A stretch of DNA of 28,984 nucleotides, taken from JBFGFG01 sp041627475. Its GTDB lineage: Bacteria > Actinomycetota > Nitriliruptoria > Nitriliruptorales > Nitriliruptoraceae. Of the stretch, positions 28,521 to 28,984 are shown in pieces (position 1 is the stretch's first letter; each line of letters opens with the position of its first letter). Both the position numbers and the translations under genes were made by a program. Where the stretch lies: assembly GCA_041627475.1 (NCBI GenBank), contig JBFKQZ010000008.1, positions 1 through 28,984 on the forward strand. The letters run 5' to 3'. The notes beneath the pieces were generated by a model that was not told where the DNA came from, searched no databases, and saw only the letters and a list, made by a program, of their open reading frames with translations.

Positions 28521-28984
28521 TCACGCGGTGGCGAGGGTGGCCATCCGGTCGCCGGCCTCACCGGTCGTGACCTCGCGGTCCCCGCGCTCGACGAGCCAAC
28601 CGGCGACGGCGCGCTCGACGCGGGTCGCGGCAGCGGTCTCGCCGAGGTGGTCGAGCAGCATCCCGATGCTGAGGACGGCGGCGACCGGGTCAGCGATGCC
28701 CTTGCCGGCGATGTCCGGCGCCGAGCCGTGCACCGGCTCGAACATCGACGGGCCGCGGCGCTGCGGGTCGATGTTGCCGCTCGCCGCCAGGCCGAGCCCG
28801 CCCTGCACCGCTGCGCCGAGGTCGGTGATGATGTCACCGAACAGGTTCTCGGTCACGACCGTGTCGAAGCGCTCGGGCTGGGTCACGAGGTAGAGGCACA
28901 TCGCGTCGACGTGCACGTAGTCGCGCTCGACGTCTGCGAACTCGGCGTCGCCGAGCTCCTCGAAGACCCGCATCCACAGCCCGC
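28521..28984 (-). CDS. leuB: 3-isopropylmalate dehydrogenase, C-terminal part
   Basis: The frame enters from the right edge of the window, so only about 153 C-terminal residues are present. They contain the metal- and substrate-binding segment HVDAMCLYLVTQPERFDTVVTEN-like, with Asp and Lys/Tyr-region residues, NLFGDIITDLGAAVQGGLGLAASGNI, and FEPVHGSAPDIAGKGIADP, the nucleotide-binding loop characteristic of LeuB. LeuB oxidatively decarboxylates 3-isopropylmalate in leucine synthesis and, in the citramalate pathway, erythro-3-methylmalate toward isoleucine, which suits the presence of cimA 2 kb downstream. The GSAPDIAGK spacing and the absence of isocitrate-dehydrogenase features favour LeuB over homoisocitrate or tartrate dehydrogenase. 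Confidence 0.93.
   Translation of the reverse strand, partial: GLWMRVFEELGDAEFADVERDYVHVDAMCLYLVTQPERFDTVVTENLFGDIITDLGAAVQGGLGLAASGNIDPQRRGPSMFEPVHGSAPDIAGKGIADPVAAVLSIGMLLDHLGETAAATRVERAVAGWLVERGDREVTTGEAGDRMATLATA

Noticed and set aside
24227..28570. A plus-strand stop-free frame of 1447 codons antisense to the cimA-esterase region
   Set aside because: It runs opposite to several well-identified genes, its composition is that of an antisense frame in GC-rich DNA, and it shows no domain.

Overview
This window looks like chromosomal DNA of a very GC-rich member of the Actinomycetota. Evidence is the codon use (almost only G/C third positions), frequent GTG starts, TGA as nearly the only stop codon, an actinobacterial-type DapD, a two-ACT SerB, and the order leuB / FAH protein / gltX, which resembles the leuB-Rv2993c-gltS region of mycobacteria. 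The proteins are rich in Asp/Glu and poor in Lys, so a deep-branching, possibly halotolerant lineage such as Nitriliruptoria is a reasonable guess, but it is inference. I see no mobile element, CRISPR array or phage gene. Most of the window is housekeeping metabolism with a few odd proteins embedded in it.

Layout. 1-3.4 kb: a truncated luciferase-like oxidoreductase, a stand-alone response regulator, a degenerate cold-shock-like protein, two unrecognised minus-strand proteins and a tandem GNAT acetyltransferase. 3.4-11 kb: an amino-acid biosynthesis block. serB, tyrA and pheA are on the minus strand; a DapC-type aminotransferase, dapD and dapE are on the plus strand, with a DUF368 lipid-carrier transporter gene inserted in the opposite orientation between dapC and dapD. 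11-17.7 kb: a UspA-UspA-DUF389 fusion, then three secreted minus-strand proteins: a trypsin-like protease, a sorbosone-dehydrogenase-like enzyme with FG-GAP repeats, and an FG-GAP/transglycosylase protein. 17.7-19.7 kb: tRNA-Glu(CTC), tRNA-Gln(CTG) and gltX. 19.7-23.9 kb: a polytopic membrane protein, purB, an ECF sigma factor and a strange anti-sigma-like protein carrying eight GILT motifs. 23.9-29 kb: a small three-cysteine protein, an FAH-family enzyme, cimA, dodecin, a second three-cysteine protein paralogous to the first, an HSL-type esterase and the 3' part of leuB.

How they work together. DapC, DapD and DapE are three steps of the succinylase route to meso-diaminopimelate and lysine; DUF368 proteins recycle the undecaprenyl phosphate carrier used for peptidoglycan, so the neighbours share a cell-wall theme. 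cimA beside leuB points to isoleucine synthesis from pyruvate through citramalate. SerB, TyrA and PheA serve serine, tyrosine and phenylalanine, but PheA has lost several residues normally needed for dehydratase activity. gltX sits directly before the Gln and Glu tRNA genes.

The least ordinary items are the GILT-repeat protein upstream of the sigma factor, the pair of C-x11-C-x2-C mini-proteins sharing SYCDIWD, the altered PheA active site, the duplicated C-x4-NR-x4-C module in the protease, and a recurring TAnnnT hexamer upstream of starts that in three cases begins with the TAG stop codon of the preceding gene.
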